A stretch of 64,000 bases of DNA from Riemerella anatipestifer (GCF_035666175.1 NZ_CP142016.1:2170001-2234000); one strand, 5' to 3'; counted from the stretch's first letter, positions 32,266-41,745 are shown. Made by a program: numbers and translations. Notes: generated by a model from the letters alone, not told the origin.

Positions 32266-33264
32266 ATGCGTAATATTTTGTTTATTATAAGTTTAGGTGC
32301 TGTGGTGACTTCTTGTAGCACTCAGCAAAAAATAGTTGCACCTCAACCAAAATTAGATTCAAAAGTAGTAAGTACACCTCAAAAACCTAAAGTGGAGCAA
32401 TCTACTAAGGGAGATTTTTATTATAAAACTAATATTAGTGATATTACAAAAAACGATAATACTATTAGTTATGGTTCTGTAGTTACGGCTAAACCTAAAG
32501 GCTATAAGGTGAATTATGAGAATTTCCCATCTGTAGCTCAGAATTTTAGGCAGCGTTTTCTTATTCTTCATTATACAGCTCTTGATAACGAAACATCAGT
32601 ACGAGTGCTTACCCAAAGAGGTGTGAGTGCTCACTATCTTGTAAGTGATTTGCCTGACGATGACATTTGGCAACTTGTTGATGAGAATAAAAGAGCCTAC
32701 CATGCAGGTATTAGCTTTTGGAGAAATATCACCGAGATGAATGATAATTCCATAGGGATAGAAATTGTTAATAAAGGTTATACTGTTGGTACAGCAGGGG
32801 AAAAAGTATTTTATCCATTTCCTGAACATCAGTTTAAGAAAGTAGCCGCTTTGGCAAAAGATATTGTAGAGCGTTATAATATTCCTCCAACCCAAATTTT
32901 AGCTCACTCTGATATTGCTCCAACTAGAAAGCAAGACCCAGGTCCATTTTTCCCTTGGAAACGCCTCTATGATGAGTATAATCTAGGAATGTGGTATGAT
33001 GCAACTACCAAGCAAAATTTTTATGAAACTGCTTTAAGCGATTTAGATTTTAATTATAACAACTCTACTTTTATTTCAAAAGTGCAAAATACTTTAAGAA
33101 GTTTTGGGTATGACATTACTCCTACTGGAACTTGGGATAAACCTTCTCAAAAGGTTATAGAAGCTTTCCAGTACCACTTTCGTCCAGAGAAATGCGATGG
33201 TGTTTTAGATGCAGAAACTTGGGCTATATTACAAGCTCTTATAGTGAAGTACTCTGGTAAGTAA
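32266..33264 (+). CDS. N-acetylmuramoyl-L-alanine amidase lipoprotein (AmiD/AmpD-like)
   Basis: 332 residues. Lipoprotein signal MRNILFIISLGAVVTSCS with the lipidated Cys at residue 17. Amidase_2 domain with zinc-ligand regions LILHYTALDN, AYHAGISFWRNITEMNDNSI, and LAHSDIAPTRKQDPGPFFPW (His and Asp ligands), followed by a C-terminal peptidoglycan-binding repeat FISKVQNTLRSFGYDITPTG. It would cut stem peptides from glycan in the periplasm, in cell-wall recycling. A TATCTTTG box at 32229-32236 gives the promoter. Confidence 0.93.
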   Translation: MRNILFIISLGAVVTSCSTQQKIVAPQPKLDSKVVSTPQKPKVEQSTKGDFYYKTNISDITKNDNTISYGSVVTAKPKGYKVNYENFPSVAQNFRQRFLILHYTALDNETSVRVLTQRGVSAHYLVSDLPDDDIWQLVDENKRAYHAGISFWRNITEMNDNSIGIEIVNKGYTVGTAGEKVFYPFPEHQFKKVAALAKDIVERYNIPPTQILAHSDIAPTRKQDPGPFFPWKRLYDEYNLGMWYDATTKQNFYETALSDLDFNYNNSTFISKVQNTLRSFGYDITPTGTWDKPSQKVIEAFQYHFRPEKCDGVLDAETWAILQALIVKYSGK

Positions 33265-33271
33265 GACTATA

Positions 33272-33316
33272 ATGGAATTTGACTTTGATTTAAACCAAAG
33301 TCAAATTCCATTTTTC
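33272..33316. terminator. Bidirectional terminator between convergent genes
   Basis: GGAATTTGACTTTG / CAAAGTCAAATTCC, 14-bp perfect stem with a TTTTT tract on the plus side. Its right arm overlaps the last codons of the aminotransferase gene. Confidence 0.85.
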
Positions 33317-34105
33317 TATCATTTCTGAAAAACGAGAGTTAGGAAATTCTTTATTTCTGATTTTATTTACTGAGAAAATACCCTTTTCGTCAGAAATCAT
33401 TAAAATTTCATCAGCTTTTTGACTTTCAAAAGCAATCATTTCCACTTGCTCTATTTCCGCTAAACGATTTTTATGAACATAGGTAATAAAGCTTTCCATC
33501 AATGGGGAAATATATGCCCCTTCCGTTTGCTTAGGAACTTTAATAGTATTGCCTTCTAAAAACAAAAGATTGCCATAAATACTTCTAGCAATACGCTTAC
33601 TAGGATTGAGCAGAATAACATCGTCCAAATCATTCTCTTGGGCGTAAATTTCAGCATAAATATTTTCTGGACAATGGGTGTGTATATTGCTTAAAATATG
33701 TGTATTAACACTTATTTCCTTAATAATGTCCAGCTCTATATTTTTATTTATTTGAAATAAGCTGTCCTCTCTAACCATTTCGTAAACAAAATGAACTGGA
33801 GTTTTAGCGGAAAAAGTATCTTCTATTTTTCTAAATGCTAACACTTTAATATAACCATTATCGAATGGAAGATTTTGGATAGCTTGAGAAAAAATGTCTG
33901 TGAAAAATTCTAAAGTAAAACTTAATGGAATGTTCATTCTCATTTTTCTCATAGAAGACATCAGAAAGAAATAAACATCTTCTGCTAAAATCACTTTTTT
34001 ATTTTTGAAAAAAAAGTAAACTTTTACAGCGTCTCCGTTCATAAAAGCTCTATTAGCGTAGGCTAATGATTGTTCCTGAGAAAGTAAGTTGCCATCTAAA
34101 TACAT
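33290..34105 (-). CDS. Aminotransferase class IV (PabC/BCAT fold)
   Basis: 271 residues. Starts MYLDGNLLSQEQSLAYANRAFMNGDAV, the class IV opening, and carries LNPSKRIARSIYGNLLFLEG and EGAYISPLMESF in place of the usual NxxGxxxE-type segments. PLP enzymes of this class include aminodeoxychorismate lyase, D-amino-acid and branched-chain aminotransferases. The PLP lysine is not obvious: the position after NVKALNY in typical members reads SVNTHILSNIHTH here, so the protein may be divergent or have altered activity. Confidence 0.78.
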   Translation of the reverse strand: MYLDGNLLSQEQSLAYANRAFMNGDAVKVYFFFKNKKVILAEDVYFFLMSSMRKMRMNIPLSFTLEFFTDIFSQAIQNLPFDNGYIKVLAFRKIEDTFSAKTPVHFVYEMVREDSLFQINKNIELDIIKEISVNTHILSNIHTHCPENIYAEIYAQENDLDDVILLNPSKRIARSIYGNLLFLEGNTIKVPKQTEGAYISPLMESFITYVHKNRLAEIEQVEMIAFESQKADEILMISDEKGIFSVNKIRNKEFPNSRFSEMIEKWNLTLV

Positions 34106-34175
34106 GTTGTTCTATTTTAATAAAGAAAAAATGAACGATAAAAATCACTCATTGTAATTTGTTAAGTATCAAAAA

Positions 34176-34562
34176 CTAAGCTGCACCTAGTTTTATTTTT
34201 AGGTTTTCTACAAGGTTTTCCCAATAAAGACGGTTTTCTTCCTCATCTCCTTTTTCGCAAAAGTCTGTAATGTTAAGAGATAGGTCTTCCGTTATTTCAT
34301 CTATCACAATAGACATTTCGAAGAAACTCTTAGTACCTTCATCTTCTTCCCATCTAAAACGAACAAAACTTTCAGGCTTATATCTTATAAGCGTCGCCTT
34401 TTCAGCAGGACCACCGCCCCAACTGAAATAAAAATCATCTCCTCTCTCTTCTACCTCATCAGCAAACCACTCCGCTAAACCTTCCGCAGTCGCTAGATAT
34501 TCATACAAAATCTCTGATAAGCAATGCATTGCAAACTCGTAAGTTACCTTATGTTTCGCCAT
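34176..34562 (-). CDS. START-like domain protein (SRPBCC superfamily)
   Basis: 128 residues from the ATG giving MAKHKVTYEFAMHC; a further in-frame ATG lies 10 codons upstream but adds an atypical segment. Shows the helix-grip pattern: LATAEGLAEWFADEVEERGDDFYFSWGG, then FRWEEDEGTKSFFEM and a long C-terminal helix LYWENLVENLKIKL, like Aha1/SRPBCC proteins common in Bacteroidetes. Ligand and role are unknown. Confidence 0.8.
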   Translation of the reverse strand: MAKHKVTYEFAMHCLSEILYEYLATAEGLAEWFADEVEERGDDFYFSWGGGPAEKATLIRYKPESFVRFRWEEDEGTKSFFEMSIVIDEITEDLSLNITDFCEKGDEEENRLYWENLVENLKIKLGAA

Positions 34563-34737
34563 AATATATCGTCTTATTATAAAGTCTCGCAATATAGAAA
34601 TTATTTTTGGACAAAAACGATTTTTAGGGACGGAATTTTTGGATTTATGATTTTTTTTAGGTTATTACTGAGGACTATATGATGCAGTACTTTCGTTTTT
34701 CATAAATTTGCAAACATTATTCAATTCGTAAATAAAC

Positions 34738-36669
34738 ATGAAACATCTCCGCATAAGAGAAATATTGGTTTTATTATATAGAGTTTTACTGGTATTTATT
34801 TTCTTTCAAATTGCTAGATTTCTATTCTGGATTTTCAATAAAGATTTAATAAAAATCGATAGCTTGTCCCAATACTTTAAATTGGCATATTACGGTACCG
34901 CGTTTGATACTACGGCAATATTGTATGTTAATTCGTTATTTATACTATTAAGTCTTATTCCACTCACTATCAATACTAGAAGAGGATATCAAAAATTACT
35001 CTTTTGGGTATATTTTGTTACCAATGGTATTGCTTATTCTATGAATTTTGGCGACTTTATCTATTACCGGTTTAGTCAATCTAGACTAACCTCTGCTGTG
35101 CTAGATGTGGTAGAACACGAGTCTAATATTTTAAAAGTATTTGGTGTTTCATTAATAGAAAATCCTTTAATTCCTTTATTGTTTGTTACTCTATTAACGG
35201 AGTGGGTTTGGCTTTACAAAAAGGTAAGTATATCTTACCAAAAACCTCGAAAGTTACTACCTTATTTTATAGGCTCTGTGGTAATTTTGTGTATAGTGGC
35301 TACACTTACGGTAGGTGGTATAAGAGGCGATTTTAAACATAGTACCCGACCTATCAACTTGGTAGATGCTAATAGACATACAGAGAATCCAATTCATGCT
35401 AATGTTGTGCTTAATAGTACCTTTTCGTTTTTGAGAACTTTAGGTTCTAACAATTTTAAAGAGGTTCATTTCGTGGAGGAAAAATTTATTAAAGAGCACA
35501 TAAAACCTTATAAATTATACCAAAGAGATGTGCCTAAAGAAAGACCAAATATTGTGATTTTTATTGTAGAAAGTTTTGGTAAAGAATATTCTGGTGCATT
35601 TAATAGTTCTAGTAAAATCAAAGACTATGTTTCGTACACTCCTTTTATAGATAGCTTAGCTAAAGGAAGTCTTATTTTTACTAATGCTTTCGCTAACGGA
35701 AGGCAATCTATACACGGTATGAGTAGTATTTTGGCAGGTATCCCAAGTTTGAAAGATGCTTTTACAAGCTCTCCATATTCTAATCAAAAAATACAATCTA
35801 TTGTATCTGTGTGTAATGAATTGGGATATGATACTTCCTTCTATCATGGAGCTCCTAATGGTTCCATGGGCTTTTTGGGATTTGGGAATATTCTTGGGTT
35901 TCAAAAATATTATGGCAAAACCGAATATAATAATGATGATGACTTTGATGGTATGTGGGCAATTTGGGACGAACCTTTTTTACAGTATTTCGCTAAAAAT
36001 GTGTGTCAAAAAAGTCTAGAAAAACCTTTTATGGCAACCGTATTCACGGCATCGTCTCATCACCCTTTTAAAATCCCTGAAAAATACAACGGAAAATTTA
36101 AAAAAGGGCATATCCCAATGCACGAACCTATACAATACACCGATTATGCTATAAAAAAATACTTTGAAACGTCTAAAAAACAGCCTTGGTTTCAAAATAC
36201 CATTTTTGTAATTACGGGAGACCATACCAATCAGCCTTTTTATCCAGAGTACGAAAAGGCAATGAACCGCTTTGCACTTCCTCTCATTTTCTATTCTCCT
36301 AACCCTAAATATAATCTCAGAGGAATAGATGAAAGGTTGGCACAACAGTCTGATATCTACCCTACATTAGCCGATATAATAGCTTATAACAAGCCTATAA
36401 GAAGTTGGGGAAGGAGTTTAGTTTCTCCTAAAAATGAAGAAGCTATTATTATAAATTCGGACGGAATACAAGAACAATTTATCATTGGTAATTATATTTA
36501 CCTTTTTAATGGTAAAGACATTATAGGTGTTTATAATAAAACTGATTTAGGTTTAGGGAATAACCTTATAAAAAGCATCAATAAACCCGAGGTGGATTAT
36601 GGCAAAAAACTCTGTATGGCGTGGTATCAAGACTATATGTATAGGGTTATCAACAGAAAGTTAAATTAA
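34738..36669 (+). CDS. LTA synthase-like membrane sulfatase-fold transferase
   Basis: 643 residues. About five N-terminal membrane helices (to roughly residue 190), then an extracytoplasmic alkaline-phosphatase/sulfatase domain starting at NIVIFIVESFGKEYSGAF. The nucleophile region is NAFANGRQSIHGMSSILAG with Ser where Gram-positive LtaS has Thr; metal ligands appear in ITGDHTNQPFYPEY. In Gram-negative flavobacteria such proteins probably transfer phosphoglycerol or phosphoethanolamine to envelope glycans; the exact acceptor is not known. A TAAATTTG box at 34703-34710 precedes it. Confidence 0.88.
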   Translation: MKHLRIREILVLLYRVLLVFIFFQIARFLFWIFNKDLIKIDSLSQYFKLAYYGTAFDTTAILYVNSLFILLSLIPLTINTRRGYQKLLFWVYFVTNGIAYSMNFGDFIYYRFSQSRLTSAVLDVVEHESNILKVFGVSLIENPLIPLLFVTLLTEWVWLYKKVSISYQKPRKLLPYFIGSVVILCIVATLTVGGIRGDFKHSTRPINLVDANRHTENPIHANVVLNSTFSFLRTLGSNNFKEVHFVEEKFIKEHIKPYKLYQRDVPKERPNIVIFIVESFGKEYSGAFNSSSKIKDYVSYTPFIDSLAKGSLIFTNAFANGRQSIHGMSSILAGIPSLKDAFTSSPYSNQKIQSIVSVCNELGYDTSFYHGAPNGSMGFLGFGNILGFQKYYGKTEYNNDDDFDGMWAIWDEPFLQYFAKNVCQKSLEKPFMATVFTASSHHPFKIPEKYNGKFKKGHIPMHEPIQYTDYAIKKYFETSKKQPWFQNTIFVITGDHTNQPFYPEYEKAMNRFALPLIFYSPNPKYNLRGIDERLAQQSDIYPTLADIIAYNKPIRSWGRSLVSPKNEEAIIINSDGIQEQFIIGNYIYLFNGKDIIGVYNKTDLGLGNNLIKSINKPEVDYGKKLCMAWYQDYMYRVINRKLN

Positions 36670-36789
36670 ACAGCGTTTAATTTTTTTTAATAATCTAAAA
36701 CATTGTTTTATAAATGTAAAAATGGTGTGGTATATTGTTTGTTTAATTAAATTTTATATCTTTAACCCATATTTAAATTTAATAAAGCT

Positions 36790-37209
36790 ATGAAAAAATT
36801 AATGTTTGCCACTATGGCTCTAATGTTTAGTGTGATGTCTTATGCTCAAATAGAAGGAAAATGGAAAACTATTGATGATGAAACAGGGCAAGCTAAATCT
36901 ATTGTAGAAATTTTCAAGAAGTCTGACGGAAAATACTATGGCAAAGTAGTACAGCTACTTATTAAGCCTGCTGACCCTAACTGCTCTTTGTGTAAAGACG
37001 ATAGAAAAGGAAAACCTATTTTGGGAATGGAAGTGATTAGAGGCATCAAAAAAGATGGTAATACCTTTGATGGAGGAACTATTACTAACCCTAAAAACGG
37101 TAAGGTTTACAAATGTTCTATCGAAAGGGAAGGTAATAAGTTAAATGTAAGAGGTTATATAGGTATCTCTATAGCTGGACGTACCCAAGTTTGGCATAAA
37201 GTAGATTAA
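36790..37209 (+). CDS. DUF2147 secreted protein
   Basis: 139 residues with signal peptide MKKLMFATMALMFSVMSYAQ. The mature part starts IEGKWKTIDDETGQAKSIVEIF and has DPNCSLCKDDRKGKPILGM and GGTITNPKNGKVYKCSI, the DUF2147 pattern of a small lipocalin-like beta barrel. Function unknown. Ends in its own terminator, just before IS copy 5. Confidence 0.88.
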   Translation: MKKLMFATMALMFSVMSYAQIEGKWKTIDDETGQAKSIVEIFKKSDGKYYGKVVQLLIKPADPNCSLCKDDRKGKPILGMEVIRGIKKDGNTFDGGTITNPKNGKVYKCSIEREGNKLNVRGYIGISIAGRTQVWHKVD

Positions 37210-37234
37210 AAAAGATAAATAGATGTAAAATAAA

Positions 37235-37262
37235 AACAGAGAGGATTCCTCTCTGTTTTATT
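37235..37262 (+). terminator. Terminator after the DUF2147 gene
   Basis: AACAGAGAGG / CCTCTCTGTT with a 3-base loop, then TTTTATTTTTT. Confidence 0.88.
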
Positions 37263-37286
37263 TTTTATATGATTGTAATTTGAAAA

Positions 37287-38266
37287 ACTCGTTGTGCATT
37301 TTAAATAATACTGATTTTTAGATGATTTAATTTTCTTTGGAAGATAAATTTATTGATATATTGAATAACCGTTGCGGCGGTTATTTTACTGATTATCCTT
37401 GTTTTAAAGCCTTCAAAAGTTTTAGCATAGTTTCTTTTAATCATAAATTGGTCGCAAAGTTGAGAGAAAAATGTCTCAATTCGTTTTCGCTTTTTCTTGT
37501 ACAATGAAAATTGAGGAATATAATCTTTCTGATTACTTCTCATTGGTGTATCTAATTTAATATTAGCATAGTTAAATAAATCTATTTGAACTTTTGCTGA
37601 TAAATAGCCTCTATCTCCAATTAAAGTACAGTTTCGCATTTGCTCACCAATATCTTTTAAATAGTGGATGTCGTGAACGGATGCAGGGCTTATATCAAAA
37701 TTCTTAATCACACCATTTAAAGAACATACTGCGTGTAGTTTATAGCCATAGAAATATAATTTCTGTGAAGCACAATAACCATATGTTGGTGAAGAATAGG
37801 ATTGCTCTTTACAAATTTTTGAACGAGTAGAACGAGCATTTTCACAAACTTTCATTGGCATGCTATCAACGATAAAAATATCTTCAAACTCATTGAACTC
37901 CATCGAAATACGCTGTCTAATTTGCTCTGTTTGTAGGGATAGTCTTCGTTTTCGCTTATTGTAAACACTTCTTTCAATTTTGTTTATCAGAGAGTTTGGC
38001 AATTTTCTAAATAACTGTAATTCGCTATCAATACTCAAGTATTCAGCAGTAATATTAAGACTTATGACTTCTAAATCGCTCATTTTAGGTGTTCTTCTCT
38101 GATAACTAATCAGTTGATTTTCTGAAAAAAGTCCTAAAACTTCCAAAATTCTTTCATATATTTGCTCTAAGTTGTTCATTTATATCGTTTTATAGCAAAA
38201 ACAATATACTTATTTTCAGTCTAATAAACAACTCTTGTTTTTTTCATTTCATAATGCACAACGGGT
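37287..38266 (-). mobile_element. IS982-family element, copy 5 (980 bp)
   Basis: Flanks TTTGAAAA (left) and AAATAATA (right) do not form a target duplication. The ~70 bases on the right flank, up to the nadE terminator, contain no recognisable gene piece. Confidence 0.93.
37301..38179 (-). CDS. IS982-family transposase (copy 5)
   Basis: 292 residues, DDE triad intact; protein identical to copy 4. Confidence 0.95.
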   Translation of the reverse strand: MNNLEQIYERILEVLGLFSENQLISYQRRTPKMSDLEVISLNITAEYLSIDSELQLFRKLPNSLINKIERSVYNKRKRRLSLQTEQIRQRISMEFNEFEDIFIVDSMPMKVCENARSTRSKICKEQSYSSPTYGYCASQKLYFYGYKLHAVCSLNGVIKNFDISPASVHDIHYLKDIGEQMRNCTLIGDRGYLSAKVQIDLFNYANIKLDTPMRSNQKDYIPQFSLYKKKRKRIETFFSQLCDQFMIKRNYAKTFEGFKTRIISKITAATVIQYINKFIFQRKLNHLKISII

Positions 38267-38336
38267 AAATAATAATACTTACATAAACGGAAGTGGTGAT
38301 GTTACATCATTATTTCTGATAGGTAAAGGATATAAT

Positions 38337-38376
38337 AAAATCGGAATCAAAAACTCTAAGTTTTTGATTCCGATTT
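38337..38376 (-). terminator. nadE terminator
   Basis: Perfect 17-bp inverted repeat AATCGGAATCAAAAACT / AGTTTTTGATTCCGATT with a 3-base loop. T-rich on both sides, so it could work in both directions. Confidence 0.85.
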
Positions 38377-38408
38377 GTTTTAATTGGTTATCTTTAGTTA
38401 TTACTTTA

Positions 38409-39200
38409 TTACCTCCACTCTTCAGGAATATCACATATAGGGATTGGGTTCATTTTGTGTTGAGCTGCTTTGTGCATTCGGTCAAATATGGTATAGACTT
38501 CTCGGTCTCTTCCTGTGTAATCTTCTAGGGTTTTGGTAGGGTATTCTTTCTGTATTTTTTCAAGTTCTGGGTAGGTAGCTCCTATTTGTTGCTCATCGGT
38601 TCTGTCTGTATCCCAAAGCCCATCGGTAGGAATTGCCTCTTGGATACTTTTCACGAGATTCAAGGCTTTAGAAAGGTGGTAAACCTCCGTTTTGTAAAGG
38701 TCAGCGATTGGAGAAACATCTACGCCACCATCGCCATATTTGGTGTAGAAACCAATCCCAAAATCTTCCACCTTGTTGCCTGTACCACACACGAGGAGTC
38801 CGTTAATTTGTCCGTAATAGTAGAGCGTAAGCATTCTTAATCTACTTCTGGTATTAGCAAAAGCCAATTTTTCGTTAGGGTAGAGGTCATCTTGGACATT
38901 AAAGGTCTTATAAAGCTCCTCAAAAGCAGGAGTGAGGTTTACGCTCATTGTTTCCACATTATCAGGAAAGCGTTTTTTGAGGTCTTCTATATGTTCCCAC
39001 GCACGGCTCACTTGGTCTTGCTGTTGTCTAATGGGCATTTCTAGTAGTAGGGTTTTAAGTCCCGTCATCGCACATAGTGTAGAAACTACTCCAGAATCTA
39101 CACCGCCAGAAACTCCCACCACATAGCCTTTTGCATTAGCTTTTTGGGCGTAATCTTTTAACCAATTTACAATGTGCTGAATTACTTTATCTGTTTGCAT
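38409..39200 (-). CDS. nadE: NAD synthetase, ammonia-dependent type
   Basis: 263 residues. Amidates nicotinic acid adenine dinucleotide to NAD. The N-type ATP pyrophosphatase P-loop VVGVSGGVDSGVVSTL is near residue 27; VCGTGNKVEDFGIGFYTKYGDG and DVSPIADLYKTEVYHL are typical. No glutaminase domain, so ammonia is the nitrogen source. Divergent from gldB, the same neighbourhood as known in gliding flavobacteria. Confidence 0.95.
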   Translation of the reverse strand: MQTDKVIQHIVNWLKDYAQKANAKGYVVGVSGGVDSGVVSTLCAMTGLKTLLLEMPIRQQQDQVSRAWEHIEDLKKRFPDNVETMSVNLTPAFEELYKTFNVQDDLYPNEKLAFANTRSRLRMLTLYYYGQINGLLVCGTGNKVEDFGIGFYTKYGDGGVDVSPIADLYKTEVYHLSKALNLVKSIQEAIPTDGLWDTDRTDEQQIGATYPELEKIQKEYPTKTLEDYTGRDREVYTIFDRMHKAAQHKMNPIPICDIPEEWR

Positions 39201-39283
39201 AGCTTTTTGTGGTATTTAAAATTAGAAGCGTAAAAATACAGAAGTTTTTGGATTATGGACTAAAATAAGCGTTTAAAAATGAT

Positions 39284-39291
39284 TACTTTTG
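39284..39291 (+). promoter_or_regulatory. gldB promoter -7 box
   Basis: TACTTTTG fits TAnnTTTG. It covers the in-frame TTG at 39289 and thus rules out that codon as translation start. No clear -33 TTG at the right spacing. Confidence 0.55.
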
Positions 39292-39315
39292 CGACTTAGA
39301 AAAATCTTTAGAACA

Positions 39316-40284
39316 ATGATGAAACACATTAGTTGGTTAATCCTATTACTTGGAGTGTTAGTTTCTTGCCAAAAGGAAGACAAAGGCTGGAATATAGACC
39401 TCAAGGCACCTTTACCTAAGGTAAAAACCGTAGATATTTCTCATCAGTTTTACGATGAAAATTACTCTTTGGAAGATTTTAAGAAGGAATACCCTTGGTT
39501 TCAAGGGACGGTTTCCGATGAAGATTTTATGCTAAGAAGAAAAGACACCTTGGAGATAAACATCTACAAAGAAGCCCTCAAAAAAGTGAATGTGCCAGAG
39601 TTAGAAAAAGGTTTGAGCGAACTCTTTGCACGCGTGCAGCACTATTTTCCTCAATTCAAAACGCCTGTGGTTTACCTTTATTCTTCTGCTGTGCAAGACG
39701 TGGAAGTTCCCGTCTTTTATCACGCCGAAAAAAATTGGCTCTTTATAGATATTGCCGCCTTTATGGGGGAGGGCAACCGCTATTATATAGGGGTTAATCA
39801 GTATTTACAAGTTTCTATGAACCCTCAAAACTTATTACCTAAAGCTGCTTTAGCGTTGTCGGAACACATCGTGCCGATGGATAGGAGCGAACAAAAATTC
39901 ATAGACAAAATGATGTACGAAGGAAAACTAATGCTTTTACAAGACGCTCTGTTACCCAACACAGCCGATTATTTAAAGATAGGCTACACACCTAAACAAT
40001 ACGAGTGGGCGACTCAAAACAAAAGTAACATTTGGAACTTTTTTGTAGAAAACGATTTGTTGTTTAGCGACGATATGCAGCTTTCGGGGAGATTTTTAGC
40101 ACCCGCACCATTCTCTAAGTTTTATACAGAAGTAGATAACGAGTCTTCGCCTAGAGTGGGCGTTTATACAGGGTGGGAGATTGGCAGAAAGTTCTTTAAA
40201 GAAAAGCCAGAAACACCACTTCCTCAATTCTTGAATATGAAGGGCGAGGAGATTTTTAACCAATCCAAATATCAAGGTAAGTAG
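39316..40284 (+). CDS. gldB: Gliding motility lipoprotein GldB
   Basis: 323 residues from the first of two adjacent ATGs (39316, 39319). Lipoprotein signal MMKHISWLILLLGVLVSCQ with the lipidated Cys. GldB is an envelope lipoprotein required for gliding in Flavobacterium johnsoniae. Followed after 30 bases by gldC, and divergent from nadE, which supports the name. Confidence 0.9.
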   Translation: MMKHISWLILLLGVLVSCQKEDKGWNIDLKAPLPKVKTVDISHQFYDENYSLEDFKKEYPWFQGTVSDEDFMLRRKDTLEINIYKEALKKVNVPELEKGLSELFARVQHYFPQFKTPVVYLYSSAVQDVEVPVFYHAEKNWLFIDIAAFMGEGNRYYIGVNQYLQVSMNPQNLLPKAALALSEHIVPMDRSEQKFIDKMMYEGKLMLLQDALLPNTADYLKIGYTPKQYEWATQNKSNIWNFFVENDLLFSDDMQLSGRFLAPAPFSKFYTEVDNESSPRVGVYTGWEIGRKFFKEKPETPLPQFLNMKGEEIFNQSKYQGK

Positions 40285-40314
40285 CATACAATTAAAAAAA
40301 ATTAAAGATAGATT

Positions 40315-40641
40315 ATGAGAAAAACACAGATAACAGTAAATGTAGAGCTAGACGAAAACCATATTCCAGAGAAAATGACTTGGCACGCCCAAGATGGCGG
40401 GATAGAAGCTCAAGAAACCAAAGCCACAATGATTTCTGTTTGGGACGACAAAACGATGGAAGCACTTAGAATAGACCTCTGGACTAAAGATATGCCCGTG
40501 GATCATATGAAACGTTTTTTCCACCAGATATTAGTTTCTTTGGGGCACACTTACCAGAGAGCTACAGGGGAAGACGATGTTGCCCAATGGCTAGAAGAGA
40601 AAGCGGAAGAATTTGCCGTAAAATCAGCCATTAAAATGTAG
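40315..40641 (+). CDS. gldC: Gliding motility protein GldC
   Basis: 108 residues, typical length. The sequence RKTQITVNVELDENHIPEKM followed by WHAQDGG and WDDKTMEALRIDLWTKDMPV is that of GldC, a small soluble protein that supports gliding. Co-transcribed with gldB and probably with tsaC 20 bases downstream. Confidence 0.92.
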   Translation: MRKTQITVNVELDENHIPEKMTWHAQDGGIEAQETKATMISVWDDKTMEALRIDLWTKDMPVDHMKRFFHQILVSLGHTYQRATGEDDVAQWLEEKAEEFAVKSAIKM

Positions 40642-40661
40642 CGTTTTAAAAAATTAACCCA

Positions 40662-41210
40662 ATGCAAGAGATAGTAGAAGTTTTAAAGTCTGGGGGAACA
40701 GTGCTTTACCCTACGGACACCATTTGGGGGCTAGGTTGCGACGCCACAAACCCAGAAGCCATACAAAAGATTTACAAAATCAAAAAAAGAGAGCCACATA
40801 AATCCCTCATTATTTTGGTGGATACCGAAAAAAGACTGCAAGATTTGGTAGAAGTACCAGAAATGGCGTGGGAAATTATAGACCTTAGCGAAAAACCCGT
40901 TACGATAATCTACGATGCTCCCAAAGGCTTACCCAAAGAACTCTTGGCAGAGGACGGCAGCATAGGAATTAGGCTCGTAAAAGACGCTTTTTGTCAAAAA
41001 CTCATTGGTAAGCTCAACGCCCCTTTGGTTTCCACATCGGCGAACTTTAGTGGAGATAAAAGTCCGATGCAATTTTCGGATATTAGCCCCGAACTCATAA
41101 ACGCCGTAGATATTGTGGTAGAAGAACAAAAGGATAAAGTGTCTCAATGGGCGGGGTCTTCGGTCATTAGAATATGGAAAGACAACAGAATAAAAGTCTT
41201 GAGAGAGTAA
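40662..41210 (+). CDS. tsaC: Threonylcarbamoyl-AMP synthase (Sua5/YrdC family)
   Basis: 182 residues. Makes threonylcarbamoyl-AMP for the t6A37 modification of ANN-decoding tRNAs. Motifs: GGTVLYPTDTIWGLGCDATN, REPHKSLIILV, STSANFSGDKSP and a terminal SSVIRIWKDNRIKVLREx pattern. Single-domain (no Sua5 C-terminal domain). Last gene of the gldBC unit. Confidence 0.93.
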   Translation: MQEIVEVLKSGGTVLYPTDTIWGLGCDATNPEAIQKIYKIKKREPHKSLIILVDTEKRLQDLVEVPEMAWEIIDLSEKPVTIIYDAPKGLPKELLAEDGSIGIRLVKDAFCQKLIGKLNAPLVSTSANFSGDKSPMQFSDISPELINAVDIVVEEQKDKVSQWAGSSVIRIWKDNRIKVLRE

Positions 41211-41371
41211 GCCATTTACACAATAATTAAAAAAATCCCGTCGCTTCTAAAAAAGCATAAAAAAACTTATAAGAGCCCTTTTTCAATCCCAAAACGCCAA
41301 CCTTTAGGGGTTAATAAAAAATAATGCTTCAGTTTTTAACCTAAAAGTACCTTAGGCGTTAGAAAAAAGTC

Positions 41372-41477
41372 GTGTAGGAACACAAAAATGGACTGTAAGA
41401 ATATAAAAACGACGGTGAGGAATAGAAGAATGGCAGTGAGGAACACAAAAACGGCTTTGAGGAATAGAAGAATGAAC
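41372..41477. repeat. Array of five imperfect 21-bp repeats
   Basis: Units at 41373, 41394, 41415, 41436 and 41457, e.g. GTGAGGAACACAAAAACGGC. Unit 2 resembles units of the larger array at 56415-56711 (both contain CTGTAA then A/T-rich then AAAAAC). The rest of 41211-41688 contains no gene or other structure I can name. Confidence 0.8.
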
Positions 41478-41688
41478 AGTTTTTGTCTATAAAATTGATA
41501 ATAATTCAAAAAAATAATTTGTAGGAAGATAAAAACCACTCATATAAGTAGAAAAAACAGAAAATAAAAAGGGCTATCGTCGTTCCAAAAAAGTTTTAAA
41601 ACATAAGATTCTATATCAATTTTAGCTTTTTCTCACTATAATATTCAAAAAAATACACTCCAAAATTTTTTTTACGAAATTAAAATTC

Positions 41689-41696
41689 TATATTTG
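41689..41696 (+). promoter_or_regulatory. cysE leader promoter -7 box
   Basis: TATATTTG, a perfect TAnnTTTG. Transcription would start near 41703 and give a leader of about 178 bases before cysE. Confidence 0.65.
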
Positions 41697-41745
41697 TCCC
41701 ATCATTAGAGAAAGTATGATTTTAACAAACCAAATAGCGAAAAGT

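Noticed and set aside
38235-38528. 97-codon plus-strand ORF starting in IS copy 5
   Set aside because: It begins in the IS end, runs through the nadE terminator and continues antisense to nadE; no family is recognisable.
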